From JAEVLT01 sp050496765 (GTDB lineage: Bacteria > Bacillota > Bacilli > Bacillales > Cytobacillaceae), in the NCBI RefSeq assembly GCF_050496765.1, contig NZ_JBNWEO010000015.1:186001-250000 (forward strand): a stretch of 64,000 nt of DNA. Direction: 5' to 3'. Positions 17,603-26,181 of this stretch are shown here, in pieces (the first letter of the stretch is position 1; each line of letters begins with the position of its first letter). Both the position numbers and the translations under genes were made by a program. The notes below the pieces were generated by a model. It was not told the origin of the DNA and did not search any database. It saw only the letters and a list, made by a program, of their open reading frames with translations.

Positions 17603-18988
17603 ATGAGCCAATCAACGGAGCTGACGAGCGAAGTCCTTTCAGCCATTTTAAAGAGCATTGATGAGGGAATCCATGTTGTTGATACAGATGGGATAACGAT
17701 TTTTTATAATGAAGTCGCCGGTCGCCATGACGGAATGGCGGTAAAGGAAGTGCTGGGGAAACCATTGCTGAAGGCTTTTCCTTCCCTTACAGGCGAAACG
17801 AGTACATTGCTGAAAGTAATTAAAACTGGGAAGCCAATCTACAATCAAACGCAAGTGTATGTGAATGCACATGGAAGAAGAATTGATACGATCAACACAA
17901 CCTTGCCGCTTCTTTTAGAGAAAAGGGTGATCGGGGCGGTAGAAATTGCAAAAGATTATTCGCGCATAAAACTGTTGGCAAATCGGCTGCTGGAGCTGCA
18001 AAAAGGGTTGAACGACGGAAGAGGCAAGCAGGGGGGGAGCTACACCAAGTATACGCTTAGCGATTTAAAGACAGTGAATCCGAAATTTGCAAAAATGAAA
18101 GCGGAAGCAAAGAAACTCGCAAAATCTGTTTCTCCCATTCTCGTTTATGGTGAAAGCGGGACAGGGAAGGAATTGTTCGTCCAAGGTATTCATCAGGAAT
18201 CAATGCGGGCGAATGGCCCGTTTATCGCTCAAAACTGTGCAGCCATCCCGGAAAGCTTGTTGGAGAGTATCTTGTTTGGAACGGCAAAGGGAAGCTATAC
18301 AGGGGCAGTGGAACGGAAAGGACTGTTTGAACTTGCTAATGGCGGAACACTTTTTCTGGATGAGCTGAATTCCATGCCAATTGAGCTGCAGGCTAAATTA
18401 CTGCGCGTTTTAGAAGAAGGGATGGTTCGCCGAGTAGGCGGTGGAGAAAGTATTTTTGTCGATGTTCGGGTGATTGCCGCGATGAACGAACACCCAGAAA
18501 AAGTTCTGCAATATGGCAAACTACGGCATGATTTGTATTATCGGCTGAATGTATTTATGTTTGCACTCATGCCGTTAAGGGAACGGAAGGAAGATATAAT
18601 GTTGTTGACCGAATACTTTCGGCAAAGTTTTAACGAGATGTTAAACAAAAACATTCAAGGGTTCGATGAGAAATTGAAACAATTTTTTCTTTCGTACGCC
18701 TGGCCGGGAAATGTTCGCGAACTTAAACACGCAATGGAATACATGATGCATCTTGGCGAACATGCCCATTTAACGATTACAGATTTACCGCCGATGCTAA
18801 AACAAAAGGCTGTTCATACCCCTACATTGATGGAAAAATCCTGTTCCCTGAAAGCAAATTTAGCTGCAGTGGAAAAAGATTTAATTGAAAAAGCTATAGC
18901 ACAATCAAACGGAAATATAAACCAAGCCGCGAAATTGCTTGAAGTACCGAGGCAAACATTGCAATATAAGCTAAAAAAATACCAATAA
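17603..18988 (+). CDS. Sigma-54-dependent transcriptional activator of the lysine cluster
   Basis: This 461-residue enhancer-binding protein has three parts. A PAS sensor domain covers roughly residues 10-115 (HVVDTDGITIFYNEVAG). An AAA+ ATPase covers about 155-380, with Walker A GESGTGKE at 183-190, the sigma-54-contact loop GSYTGA at 230-235 and Walker B TLFLDELNS. A Fis-type helix-turn-helix closes the protein (NGNINQAAKLLEVPRQTLQYKL). The contact loop has Tyr in place of the usual Phe of GAFTGA. It resembles RocR/BkdR-type regulators. A perfect -24/-12 promoter lies before the next gene, kamA, which is the obvious target. The PAS domain may sense a lysine-derived metabolite. B. subtilis, as I recall, has no such gene in this cluster. 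Confidence 0.9.
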   Translation: MSQSTELTSEVLSAILKSIDEGIHVVDTDGITIFYNEVAGRHDGMAVKEVLGKPLLKAFPSLTGETSTLLKVIKTGKPIYNQTQVYVNAHGRRIDTINTTLPLLLEKRVIGAVEIAKDYSRIKLLANRLLELQKGLNDGRGKQGGSYTKYTLSDLKTVNPKFAKMKAEAKKLAKSVSPILVYGESGTGKELFVQGIHQESMRANGPFIAQNCAAIPESLLESILFGTAKGSYTGAVERKGLFELANGGTLFLDELNSMPIELQAKLLRVLEEGMVRRVGGGESIFVDVRVIAAMNEHPEKVLQYGKLRHDLYYRLNVFMFALMPLRERKEDIMLLTEYFRQSFNEMLNKNIQGFDEKLKQFFLSYAWPGNVRELKHAMEYMMHLGEHAHLTITDLPPMLKQKAVHTPTLMEKSCSLKANLAAVEKDLIEKAIAQSNGNINQAAKLLEVPRQTLQYKLKKYQ

Positions 18989-19015
18989 AAGCGCTGAAAA
19001 TTCGGCGCTTTTTTA
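18987..19015 (+). terminator. Terminator after the sigma-54 activator gene
   Basis: Arms 18988-18994 and 19005-19011 pair and a T-run follows. It separates kamA from the upstream genes, so kamA needs its own promoter. Confidence 0.8.
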
Positions 19016-19056
19016 CGTTATTTGCTTCGATCTTCAATCCTTCTCCTTCTTGCACG

Positions 19057-19073
19057 TTGGCACAAAACTTGCA
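19057..19073 (+). promoter_or_regulatory. Sigma-54 (-24/-12) promoter of kamA
   Basis: TTGGCACAAAACTTGCA matches the sigma-54 consensus TGGCAC-N5-TTGC exactly, with the invariant GG (19059-19060) and GC (19071-19072) ten bases apart. Expected transcription start is near 19084, about 30 bases before the kamA GTG. It follows the gene for a sigma-54 activator. Confidence 0.9.
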
Positions 19074-19112
19074 GGAATTAAAAGCAGTACTTCGTGAAGG
19101 AGAAGATGAGAA

Positions 19113-20561
19113 GTGAAACAAACTTTATATAAACCAAAAAGGCATTGGAAAGAGATTGAACTGTGGAAAAAGGTGACAGATGAGCAGTGGAATAACTGGC
19201 TCTGGCAATTAACCAATACGATTCGAACAGTGGAAGACTTAAAAAAGGTGATTCATTTAACGCCAGAAGAGGAGGAAGGGGTGAGAAATTCGACAAAAAC
19301 CATTCCGCTTAATATCACTCCTTACTATGCTTCATTAATGAATCCGGACGACCCGCGCTGCCCGATTCGTATGCAATCAGTTCCTATTTCAAAAGAGCTA
19401 ACCAAAACGAAATATGATCTTGAAGACCCGCTTCATGAAGATGAAGATTCACCAGTACCTGGCTTAACACACCGTTACCCGGACCGCGTACTTTTTCTTG
19501 TAACCAATCAATGCTCGATGTATTGCCGCTATTGTACAAGAAGGCGCTTTTCGGGGCAGATTGGCATGGGCGTGCCAAAGAAGCAGCTCGATGATGCAAT
19601 CGCCTATATTCGGGAAACCACGCAAGTAAGGGATGTGTTGATCTCAGGCGGCGATGGCCTGTTGATCAATGATCAAATTTTGGAATATATTTTAAAAAAT
19701 TTACGGGATATTGATCATGTGGAAATCATTCGCATTGGCACAAGAGCGCCGGTTGTTTTTCCGCAGCGAATTACCGAAAACCTCTGCAACATTTTAAAAA
19801 AGTATCATCCGATTTGGCTGAACACGCATTTTAATACTTCCATTGAAATAACAGAAGAATCGAAACGAGCTTGCGAAATGCTGGCAAATGCCGGTGTGCC
19901 GGTTGGAAATCAGTCCGTCATCTTGTCAGGGATCAATGACAGTGTGCCAATCATGAAAAAATTAATGCACGATCTTGTCAAAATCCGCGTTCGTCCCTAC
20001 TACATTTATCAGTGCGATTTATCAGAAGGGATTGGACATTTCCGGGCCCCCGTTTCCAAAGGATTGGAAATCATCGAAGGCTTGCGCGGACATACTTCGG
20101 GATATGCCGTTCCTACCTTCGTCGTTGACGCACCGGGCGGCGGCGGAAAAATCGCCTTGCAGCCGAATTATTTGCTTTCTCAAAGCCCCGAAAAAGTAGT
20201 TCTGCGCAATTTTGAAGGCGTGATTACTTCTTATCCGGAACCACAGGATTATGTTCCGGGCAGGGCGGAAGAATATTTTAAAGAAATTTTTGCTGACTTG
20301 GAGGAGAAACAATCGCAAACAGGAATTGCAGGGGTAATGAATGATCAGCACTTCAATCTTGTGCCAGAAGGGCTTGCAAGGCTAAATCGGCGAAAATCAT
20401 ATGCAGAGGATCCAACCCACCAATCATTAAAAGAAAAGCGAGACAAACGCGATGAATTAAAAGAAAAAAAGTTTAAAGCGCTAGTTGAAAAGGAAAATAA
20501 TAATGGCATTAAGCGTCCTGCCGGTAATTCAGCTGAAAAGGATACACAAGAAAATGGATAA
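19113..20561 (+). CDS. kamA: Lysine 2,3-aminomutase
   Basis: KamA is a radical-SAM, PLP-dependent enzyme that converts L-lysine to L-beta-lysine. The cluster motif is CSMYCRYCTRRR with cysteines at 134, 138 and 141. The PLP-lysine region is near the C-terminal part (VDAPGGGGKI). GTG 19113 is the start, with AAGGAG ten bases upstream. The C-terminus is extended by about 60 charged residues rich in Lys and Glu (482 residues in total; clostridial enzymes have about 416). The gene is set apart from yodT-yodP by the activator gene and a terminator, and is driven by a sigma-54 promoter. It overlaps yokU by eight bases. Confidence 0.94.
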   Translation: MKQTLYKPKRHWKEIELWKKVTDEQWNNWLWQLTNTIRTVEDLKKVIHLTPEEEEGVRNSTKTIPLNITPYYASLMNPDDPRCPIRMQSVPISKELTKTKYDLEDPLHEDEDSPVPGLTHRYPDRVLFLVTNQCSMYCRYCTRRRFSGQIGMGVPKKQLDDAIAYIRETTQVRDVLISGGDGLLINDQILEYILKNLRDIDHVEIIRIGTRAPVVFPQRITENLCNILKKYHPIWLNTHFNTSIEITEESKRACEMLANAGVPVGNQSVILSGINDSVPIMKKLMHDLVKIRVRPYYIYQCDLSEGIGHFRAPVSKGLEIIEGLRGHTSGYAVPTFVVDAPGGGGKIALQPNYLLSQSPEKVVLRNFEGVITSYPEPQDYVPGRAEEYFKEIFADLEEKQSQTGIAGVMNDQHFNLVPEGLARLNRRKSYAEDPTHQSLKEKRDKRDELKEKKFKALVEKENNNGIKRPAGNSAEKDTQENG

Positions 20562-20835
20562 GTGTGTATGGTGCGATTGTACAAACATTTCAACGAATCC
20601 GGAAAGTGTTTTTTGGGAATTGCCAGATGGAACAAGAGCGCTTGAAATCAAAGAGGCCCCCGTTATTTCTTGTGCGAATTGTGCAATGAACTTTTTAGAT
20701 GAACAAATCATAAAAGAAATTGAAGATCAATTGCTGTTAATTGACACAAAGCAGCTTGGAAAAACCATCACCTATCAGGATTTAATGAAACTTCCAAGAA
20801 GATTGAAAAAAAATTACTTTGATTTTTACACGTAA
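20554..20835 (+). CDS. yokU: YokU family zinc-ribbon protein
   Basis: This 93-residue protein has two CxxC pairs (CVWC and CANC) typical of a small zinc ribbon. ATG 20554 overlaps the kamA stop; the frame is open further upstream inside kamA, but MDKCVWCDC is the family N-terminus. In B. subtilis yokU also neighbours kamA. Possibly an accessory or regulatory protein linked to KamA; nothing in the sequence proves this. The SD (AAAGG) is rather far, so coupling to kamA translation is likely. Confidence 0.75.
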   Translation: MDKCVWCDCTNISTNPESVFWELPDGTRALEIKEAPVISCANCAMNFLDEQIIKEIEDQLLLIDTKQLGKTITYQDLMKLPRRLKKNYFDFYT

Positions 20836-20848
20836 GAACAGGTATAGT
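20819..20848 (+). promoter_or_regulatory. Putative promoter of yozE
   Basis: TTGATT (20819-20824) and TATAGT (20843-20848) are 18 bases apart, overlapping the end of yokU. Confidence 0.6.
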
Positions 20849-20884
20849 AGCTGTAAGATAGAACAAGAAAAGAAAGGCGTTTGA

Positions 20885-21115
20885 ATGATGAGCAAATCTT
20901 TTTATCATTTTTTAATGAAATACCGGCATCCAGCACCAAAAGATGCGATTAGCCGGTTTGCCAATCAGGCATATGAAGATCACAGTTTTCCGAAAACATC
21001 AGAAGATTATCATGAAATCAGCTCGTATCTGGAATTAAATGGCCTTTATTTGGAAAGTATGACTGTTTTTGATGATGCTTGGCAGCTCTATCAATTATCC
21101 GAAATGAAGCTCTAA
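20885..21115 (+). CDS. yozE: YozE family small protein (UPF0346)
   Basis: This 76-residue protein matches YozE closely: SFYHFLMKYRHP, DAISRFANQAYEDHSFPKTS and YHEISSYLELN are family hallmarks. The fold is a small helical bundle of the YozE/SAM-like type. Function unknown. AAAGG lies seven bases before the first ATG; a second ATG follows at once. Confidence 0.9.
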   Translation: MMSKSFYHFLMKYRHPAPKDAISRFANQAYEDHSFPKTSEDYHEISSYLELNGLYLESMTVFDDAWQLYQLSEMKL

Positions 21116-21127
21116 TGAATTTTTCTT

Positions 21128-21162
21128 AATCGCCCGTTTATCCCGGCGATTTTTCTTTTTTC
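21128..21162 (+). terminator. Terminator after yozE
   Basis: Arms 21128-21134 and 21145-21151 pair, followed by TTTTCTTTTTT. Confidence 0.85.
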
Positions 21163-21244
21163 AAAACTCGTGCGCTTCTCCTTAATCGGTGCATATAATA
21201 TGGTAATTAACTTTCACGACGCATCATTGAGGGGATGGAGGAAT

Positions 21245-21940
21245 ATGGAAAAAAGGAAAAAGCCGAAATATAAAATCGGTGATACAGTCGTGATAACGAT
21301 GTATGGGACGGTTGGAAAAGTAACAGATGTCAAATGGCTTGATGAAAAATATGTATACGAAGTGAATAAAAGTGAAGGACTTTATGTAGAAGCAGCACTG
21401 CAACTTCTCTCTGAATATGAGGGAAATGTTATGGAACAGGAACAAATCGATATTGAATATAAATATTTTTTCGGAGACTTAGTACAAGTCAGCGGGTATG
21501 GGTCGGATTTATTTAAAGTAGTTGGTTTTCGTACGGAAATATGGCGCTATAAAGAAGATGCCTGGGAAGACGTCATTTATGAGTTATCAAGAGTCAGTGA
21601 TGGAGAATGGCTGGAAGCGGGAGAAGAAGAGCTTACCCTTGTTGCCGACGCGGAAAGTGCAGAAACATTTATTCAAAAATTAGGCCTGCTCTACTTAATT
21701 AATAAGCAGCAAAAGGCACTCCAACTGCCGAAACTGCAGAATATGCTGCGCAAAGCGGAAGCTGAAGAAATTGCCCGTAAAATGGAGAAAAAACAACTGA
21801 TTGATCATTTGCTCGACATGTATAACGATTACCGGATTCTCTATGAACTGTTCCATGATCAGGAATATTATCATGTAATGAAAGTCATTTTACGAAAGTT
21901 GGAAACAATGGTAAACAATGACGGAAAAAGCCATGTATAA
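21245..21940 (+). CDS. yodN: YodN-like conserved protein
   Basis: This 231-residue soluble protein starts at ATG 21245, right after GGATGGAGG; the frame is open further upstream but without a usable start site. The N-terminal 80 residues (YKIGDTVVITMYGTVGKVTDV) and the following segment (YKYFFGDLVQVSGYGSDLFKVVGF) look like two SH3/KOW-type beta barrels. The C-terminal 80 residues form charged helices. By gene order it corresponds to B. subtilis yodN. Function unknown. Confidence 0.65.
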   Translation: MEKRKKPKYKIGDTVVITMYGTVGKVTDVKWLDEKYVYEVNKSEGLYVEAALQLLSEYEGNVMEQEQIDIEYKYFFGDLVQVSGYGSDLFKVVGFRTEIWRYKEDAWEDVIYELSRVSDGEWLEAGEEELTLVADAESAETFIQKLGLLYLINKQQKALQLPKLQNMLRKAEAEEIARKMEKKQLIDHLLDMYNDYRILYELFHDQEYYHVMKVILRKLETMVNNDGKSHV

Positions 21941-21941
21941 T

Positions 21942-22109
21942 TTACAGTTTTAAAAACGCGATCAATACAATGATGAAGAAAGGAATTCCAACCCATTTTA
22001 CCAGAAAAAAGAGAAATTGGGTTGTGCCCTCTGAGAATTGTTGAAATACGCCGTTTTCATCATTTACATCCGTGATAAAAGCTTTGAACATTGCTTGGAT
22101 TTGTGCCAT
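21942..22109 (-). CDS. Small single-span membrane protein (55 residues)
   Basis: A short gene on the minus strand reads MAQIQAMFKAFITDVNDENG and continues into a 22-residue hydrophobic helix near the C-terminus (FLFFLVKWVGIPFFIIVLIAF shortened here). AGGAGGT stands eight bases before the ATG, a strong argument that it is translated. It sits convergent to yodN with only two bases between the stop codons. I do not recognise the family. Confidence 0.75.
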   Translation of the reverse strand: MAQIQAMFKAFITDVNDENGVFQQFSEGTTQFLFFLVKWVGIPFFIIVLIAFLKL

Positions 22110-22259
22110 CTGAAATTACCTCCTGAAATCATTTGCTATCAAATCCTATGCTTGTCCGAGCTGTTCTAGACATTTTTTTAGTAAACATTTTTTTGTAAAA
22201 AACGTTTAGCATGAAAAAGCCATACACAACATACATTCTGTAAAAAGGGGGCGACGCGA

Positions 22260-22433
22260 ATGAGAGAAATCGAAGTATTTATTGATACGGAGGAAATCGC
22301 AGAATTTTTCTTTCATGAGCTTGTGAAAAGGGGATACGTTCCTTCGGAAGAGGAATTAGAGGAACTCGCTGATATTACCTTTGAATATTTAGTTGAAAAA
22401 AGCATTATCGATGAAGAAATAGAGGAAGAGTAG
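22260..22433 (+). CDS. yozD: YozD family small acidic protein
   Basis: The 57-residue protein begins MREIEVFIDTEEIAEFFFHE and continues with KRGYVPSEEELEELADITFE. This matches B. subtilis YozD as I recall it, and the gene order also fits. It is strongly acidic and helical. AAGGGGG precedes the ATG. Function unknown. Confidence 0.85.
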   Translation: MREIEVFIDTEEIAEFFFHELVKRGYVPSEEELEELADITFEYLVEKSIIDEEIEEE

Positions 22434-22465
22434 CATTTACGTTTTTTTTATTTTATGAGCAAACA

Positions 22466-22500
22466 AGCCCTGCCGGAAAAGACTAGGCAGGGCTGTTTTC
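22466..22500. terminator. Terminator between yozD and a convergent small gene
   Basis: Arms 22466-22474 and 22486-22494 are perfect 9-mers; GTTTTC follows on the plus strand. The minus-strand T-run is weaker. Confidence 0.75.
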
Positions 22501-22506
22501 ATGTTT

Positions 22507-22641
22507 CTAATGGTTATTTTTTCGCCCACCGGTAGCTGTCACATCTTTTGCGTGAGCTTCATGTTCTGCGACGATCTGTTCGGCAGGGATATGATTGTTT
22601 TTCTTTGGAGAATTAATTCGGTTTCGATGCTTTTTACCCAT
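22507..22641 (-). CDS. Small basic hydrophilic protein (44 residues)
   Basis: The minus strand encodes MGKKHRNRINSPKKNNHIPA and a further 24 residues, rich in His, Lys and Asn. AAAGGAGGAAG precedes the ATG with good spacing. Composition resembles minor small acid-soluble spore proteins (SspO/SspP style), but I cannot match it to one of them. No hydrophobic segment. Confidence 0.7.
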   Translation of the reverse strand: MGKKHRNRINSPKKNNHIPAEQIVAEHEAHAKDVTATGGRKNNH

Positions 22642-22809
22642 CGATTACTTCCTCCTTTTCGGAAAGATTGAACAAATCCTTACCTACTACCTAGCTTCCC
22701 TAAAACACGGAAAGGATATGCGGCCATTAGAAGGTTTTTTCTTGGCAATCATTATGATATAGTGGAGGGGCAAAACCAATTTTTCTTTCAATCGAAATAG
22801 GAGGAATTC

Positions 22810-23511
22810 ATGAGTATACATATTGCAGCAAAAGAAAATGAAATTGCCGAAATTGTATTATTGCCAGGTGATCCACTTCGTGCAAAATATATTGCCGAAA
22901 CATTTTTGGACAATGCCACATGTTACAACGAAGTTCGGAATATGTTCGGCTACACGGGAACCTATAAAGGGAAAAAAGTATCCGTGCAGGGAACGGGGAT
23001 GGGTGTTCCGTCTATTTCCATTTACGTGAATGAACTGATCCAAAGTTATAATGTCCAAACGCTTATCCGCGTAGGTACTTGCGGTGCCATCCAGAAAGAT
23101 GTAAAGGTACGTGACGTCATCCTCGCGATGTCAGCATCGACGGACTCTCAAATGAATCGTTTGACATTCAATGGAATTGATTATGCCCCGACAGCTGATT
23201 TCGAGTTATTAAAGAAGGCATATGACGCAGGTACTGAAAAAGGCTTGCACGTAAAGGTAGGCAATGTCTTTACGGCAGATATGTTTTACAATGACAATGC
23301 CCAATTGGAAAAATGGGCTCAGTATCAAATCCTTGCATTGGAAATGGAAACGGCTGCCCTGTACACATTAGCGGCTAAATTTGGCCGCAAAGCGCTTTCA
23401 GTTCTAACAGTTAGTGATCATGTTTTAACAGGGGAAGAAACAACTGCAGAAGAAAGACAGTTAACGTTTAATGAGATGATCGATGTCGCGCTCGAAAGTA
23501 TCGTGAAATAA
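22810..23511 (+). CDS. deoD: Purine nucleoside phosphorylase DeoD
   Basis: This enzyme splits purine nucleosides with phosphate into base and (deoxy)ribose 1-phosphate. The hexameric, bacterial-type signature is clear: LLPGDPLRAKYIAE, GTGMGVPSISIY, RVGTCGAIQKDVKVRD, LEMETAALY and TVSDHVLTGEETTAEER with the catalytic Asp. 233 residues is normal. AGGAGG stands before ATG 22810. It is monocistronic with its own terminator, and keeps the B. subtilis neighbourhood (yozD on one side, yodJ on the other). Confidence 0.96.
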   Translation: MSIHIAAKENEIAEIVLLPGDPLRAKYIAETFLDNATCYNEVRNMFGYTGTYKGKKVSVQGTGMGVPSISIYVNELIQSYNVQTLIRVGTCGAIQKDVKVRDVILAMSASTDSQMNRLTFNGIDYAPTADFELLKKAYDAGTEKGLHVKVGNVFTADMFYNDNAQLEKWAQYQILALEMETAALYTLAAKFGRKALSVLTVSDHVLTGEETTAEERQLTFNEMIDVALESIVK

Positions 23512-23524
23512 GTATTTCAAAATG

Positions 23525-23552
23525 ACTCTTCCTAAAAAGGAAGGGTTTTCTA
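23525..23552 (+). terminator. Terminator after deoD
   Basis: Arms 23525-23533 and 23538-23546 pair, with one G-T wobble, followed by TTTCTATTT. Confidence 0.75.
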
Positions 23553-23666
23553 TTTGTCAGCAAAAAATTCACCACGAAGCTAAATCCATAATTTTTCTCG
23601 CTAGCTTTCCTATCGTTTGATGGTAAAATAGGAGAGTGCGTAAAGAAATGAAATTAGGTGAAAGAA

Positions 23667-24518
23667 ATGAAATTAAAAAATCTATTGATTGTGATCGGAA
23701 GTATTGTTTTCGCTGCAGGCTGCAGCAATCTTGAAGCAAGTGTTTTTAAACCAAATCAAGCAAAGCAGCAAGCGGAAACTGCCGAAAAAACAACTCAAAA
23801 TGATCCTGGGAAGACGAAGAATCCGGGGGGGGAAATTCCTCAAAAAGCCAATACAAATGCATCGCAAGACGAACTGGCTCTTCCAGCCATGTATTTTAAT
23901 TCAATCAAGCAAGTAGATGGTAAAAACCAAATTCAAAACCCGACAAATCCATTGGTTTTAGTAAACAAAGATTACGCTTTACCAGATCAATATGTTCCCG
24001 GTGATCTTGTTCGACCCAATGTGGCTTTCTCGTTCGGCGATCAAAAATTGGAACAAAGTTTAATGAGAAAAGATGCGGCCCAAGCACTTGAAAACATGTT
24101 TGCTGAAGCAAAAAAAGCAGGGGTTGAGCTTTTTGCAGTGTCAGGTTACCGCTCATTTAACCGCCAAAAAACCCTCTTCGATGCAGAAGTCAAAAAGGTT
24201 GGACAGCAAAAAGCGGAACAGGCGGTCGCAGTTCCCGGTACAAGTGAACACCAATCCGGTCTGGCAATGGATATTGCCGGCAGATCCACCAATTTTTATT
24301 TAACGGAAGATTTTACAAACACAGTGGAAGGCAAATGGCTTGCGGAAAATGCTTATCGATTTGGCTTTATCCTGCGTTACCCAAAAGGAAAAGAAGCGAT
24401 CACCCATTATGAATTTGAACCATGGCACTTCCGTTATGTCGGTGTAAAAGCCGCAACGATAATCGATAAGCATCAATGGACATTAGAGGAGTATTTTCAA
24501 GAGGTAAAAAAAATCTAA
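23667..24518 (+). CDS. yodJ: D-alanyl-D-alanine carboxypeptidase lipoprotein (VanY family, YodJ)
   Basis: This zinc peptidase trims the terminal D-Ala from peptidoglycan stem peptides outside the membrane. The lipobox is FAAGC, so the protein should be lipidated. A disordered, Gln/Lys-rich linker follows, then the VanY domain: SGYRSFNRQKTLF, SEHQSGLAMDI (His and Asp ligands) and EFEPWHFRYVG (catalytic Glu and His ligand). ATG 23667 with AGGTGA five bases before it is preferred over the in-frame GTG 23658. Gene order matches B. subtilis yodJ next to deoD. Confidence 0.9.
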   Translation: MKLKNLLIVIGSIVFAAGCSNLEASVFKPNQAKQQAETAEKTTQNDPGKTKNPGGEIPQKANTNASQDELALPAMYFNSIKQVDGKNQIQNPTNPLVLVNKDYALPDQYVPGDLVRPNVAFSFGDQKLEQSLMRKDAAQALENMFAEAKKAGVELFAVSGYRSFNRQKTLFDAEVKKVGQQKAEQAVAVPGTSEHQSGLAMDIAGRSTNFYLTEDFTNTVEGKWLAENAYRFGFILRYPKGKEAITHYEFEPWHFRYVGVKAATIIDKHQWTLEEYFQEVKKI

Positions 24519-24604
24519 TCGCTATCGTTTTAGCTTTTTTTGTTCATTCATTGAAAAAGATGGTATTCTAATCAATAAGGATTTTTATTCTTGAGTCATG
24601 GCTA

Positions 24605-26110
24605 ATGAAAGTGGTGAAAGTGTTGGACGAACATAAGCTTGAAAAAAATCAGCAAGGCACTGAACAAGAGGAGCAGGCTCCCGCAGGCAAATCGGGGTTC
24701 ATTCGCATGAAGAAATTTCACTTTATCATGCTGCTCTTTCTAGCTGTTTTCTTATCTGCCGGTATTACCACCTTTGCTCTTGCTTTTGGAAAAGATAAGG
24801 TCGTAACAGTCGGCAAAGATCGGACAGAATTTGAAAAGTTCTATACCGCGTTTGATACATTAAAAAACGGCTATTACCAGAAGGTAGACGATAAAAAATT
24901 AATTAATGGCGCCATTAATGGAATGGTCGATTCTCTCGGGGATCCTTACTCGGATTATATGAGCAACGATCAGGCGAAAAATTTTAAAAACATGATTTCT
25001 TCCTCTTTTGAAGGAATTGGCGCCGAAATTCAAGAGAAAGATGGCCATATTGTCATTGTATCGCCAATAAAAGGGTCTCCTGCAGAAAAAGCGGGTCTAA
25101 AACCCAATGACATTATCGTAGCCGTTAACGGAAAAAGTTTGCAAGGAATGAATTCAAGTCAGGCCGTTACATTGATTCGCGGGAAAAAGGGGACGAAAGT
25201 GGAACTGACGATCCAGCGACCAGGAACAGAAGCACCGGTAAAAGTCCCAATCGTGCGCGATGAAATTCCGATTCAAACCGTTTATGGCGATATGGTAGGA
25301 GACGGTATTGCAAAAGTTCAAATCACAAGTTTTTCAAGCAATACATCAAAAGAGCTTGTAAAAACATTGAATGATCTTCAGAAAAAAGGGATGAAGGGTC
25401 TTGTGCTGGATCTCCGGCAAAACCCGGGGGGACTTCTTGATCAAGCAATCGATATTTCCAGCCTGTTTGTCCCAAAAGGGAAAGTGCTATTAAAAGTAGA
25501 GGATCGCAATGGAAAAATAAAAGAGTATACGTCACAAAATGATGGAACGCCTACGATGCCATTAGTCGTTTTAATCGATAAAGGCAGCGCCAGTGCCTCC
25601 GAAATTTTATCAGCGGCTGTAAAAGAATCCGCCGGTGTTCCGCTTGTGGGCGAAAAATCGTTTGGCAAAGGAACAGTACAGACAGCACAAGATTTTTCGG
25701 ATGGTTCCAATCTGAAGTTTACAATGGCAAAATGGCTAACGCCAAATGGCAATTGGATTCACAAAAAAGGAATTATGCCTGATTTTCCAGTGGCACTTCC
25801 GGACTATGCATCCTTGCCGATTATGAATCCGGACAAAGAGCAAAAATTGTCGGATTCATCAGCAGATGTAAAAACAGCCCAAAAGATGCTAAAGGCTTTA
25901 GGATATGACCCAGGCCGGGATGATGGCTTTTTTGACGCAAAAACGCAAACCGCATTGATCGCCTTCCAAAAAGCGCAAAATTTACCTGCAGATGGCGTAT
26001 TAAAAGGCGAGACAACCCTAAAGCTTATGGAGATGCTTCGAGACAAAATTCAAAAAAATGACACCCAGCTTCAAAAAGCAATTGAAGTTTTAAAAACAAG
26101 AATGAAATAG
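24605..26110 (+). CDS. ctpA: Carboxy-terminal processing protease CtpA
   Basis: This is a membrane-anchored S41A serine protease of 501 residues. It has a cytoplasmic N-terminus, one membrane helix (about residues 38-62) and a PDZ domain (GIGAEIQEKDGHIVIVSPI onward). The protease core has the nucleophile Ser in DKGSASASEIL and the general-base Lys in GEKSFGKGTVQ. A C-terminal peptidoglycan-binding domain (DVKTAQKMLKALGYDPGRDD) follows. It matches both CtpA and CtpB of B. subtilis in layout; synteny with yodJ argues for CtpA. TTG 24623 is an alternative start with a better-placed ribosome site. Confidence 0.9.
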   Translation: MKVVKVLDEHKLEKNQQGTEQEEQAPAGKSGFIRMKKFHFIMLLFLAVFLSAGITTFALAFGKDKVVTVGKDRTEFEKFYTAFDTLKNGYYQKVDDKKLINGAINGMVDSLGDPYSDYMSNDQAKNFKNMISSSFEGIGAEIQEKDGHIVIVSPIKGSPAEKAGLKPNDIIVAVNGKSLQGMNSSQAVTLIRGKKGTKVELTIQRPGTEAPVKVPIVRDEIPIQTVYGDMVGDGIAKVQITSFSSNTSKELVKTLNDLQKKGMKGLVLDLRQNPGGLLDQAIDISSLFVPKGKVLLKVEDRNGKIKEYTSQNDGTPTMPLVVLIDKGSASASEILSAAVKESAGVPLVGEKSFGKGTVQTAQDFSDGSNLKFTMAKWLTPNGNWIHKKGIMPDFPVALPDYASLPIMNPDKEQKLSDSSADVKTAQKMLKALGYDPGRDDGFFDAKTQTALIAFQKAQNLPADGVLKGETTLKLMEMLRDKIQKNDTQLQKAIEVLKTRMK

Positions 26111-26116
26111 GTGAAA

Positions 26117-26160
26117 GGGCCTGAAGTTTCCAGATCGTATGGAAATTACAGGCCTTTTTG
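26117..26160 (+). terminator. Terminator after ctpA
   Basis: A long imperfect stem (GGCCTG at 26118-26123 with CAGGCC at 26149-26154, extended by the TTTCC/GGAAA core) is followed by five T. Confidence 0.85.
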
Positions 26161-26181
26161 TCTCGTTTAAAAGCCGATGGT

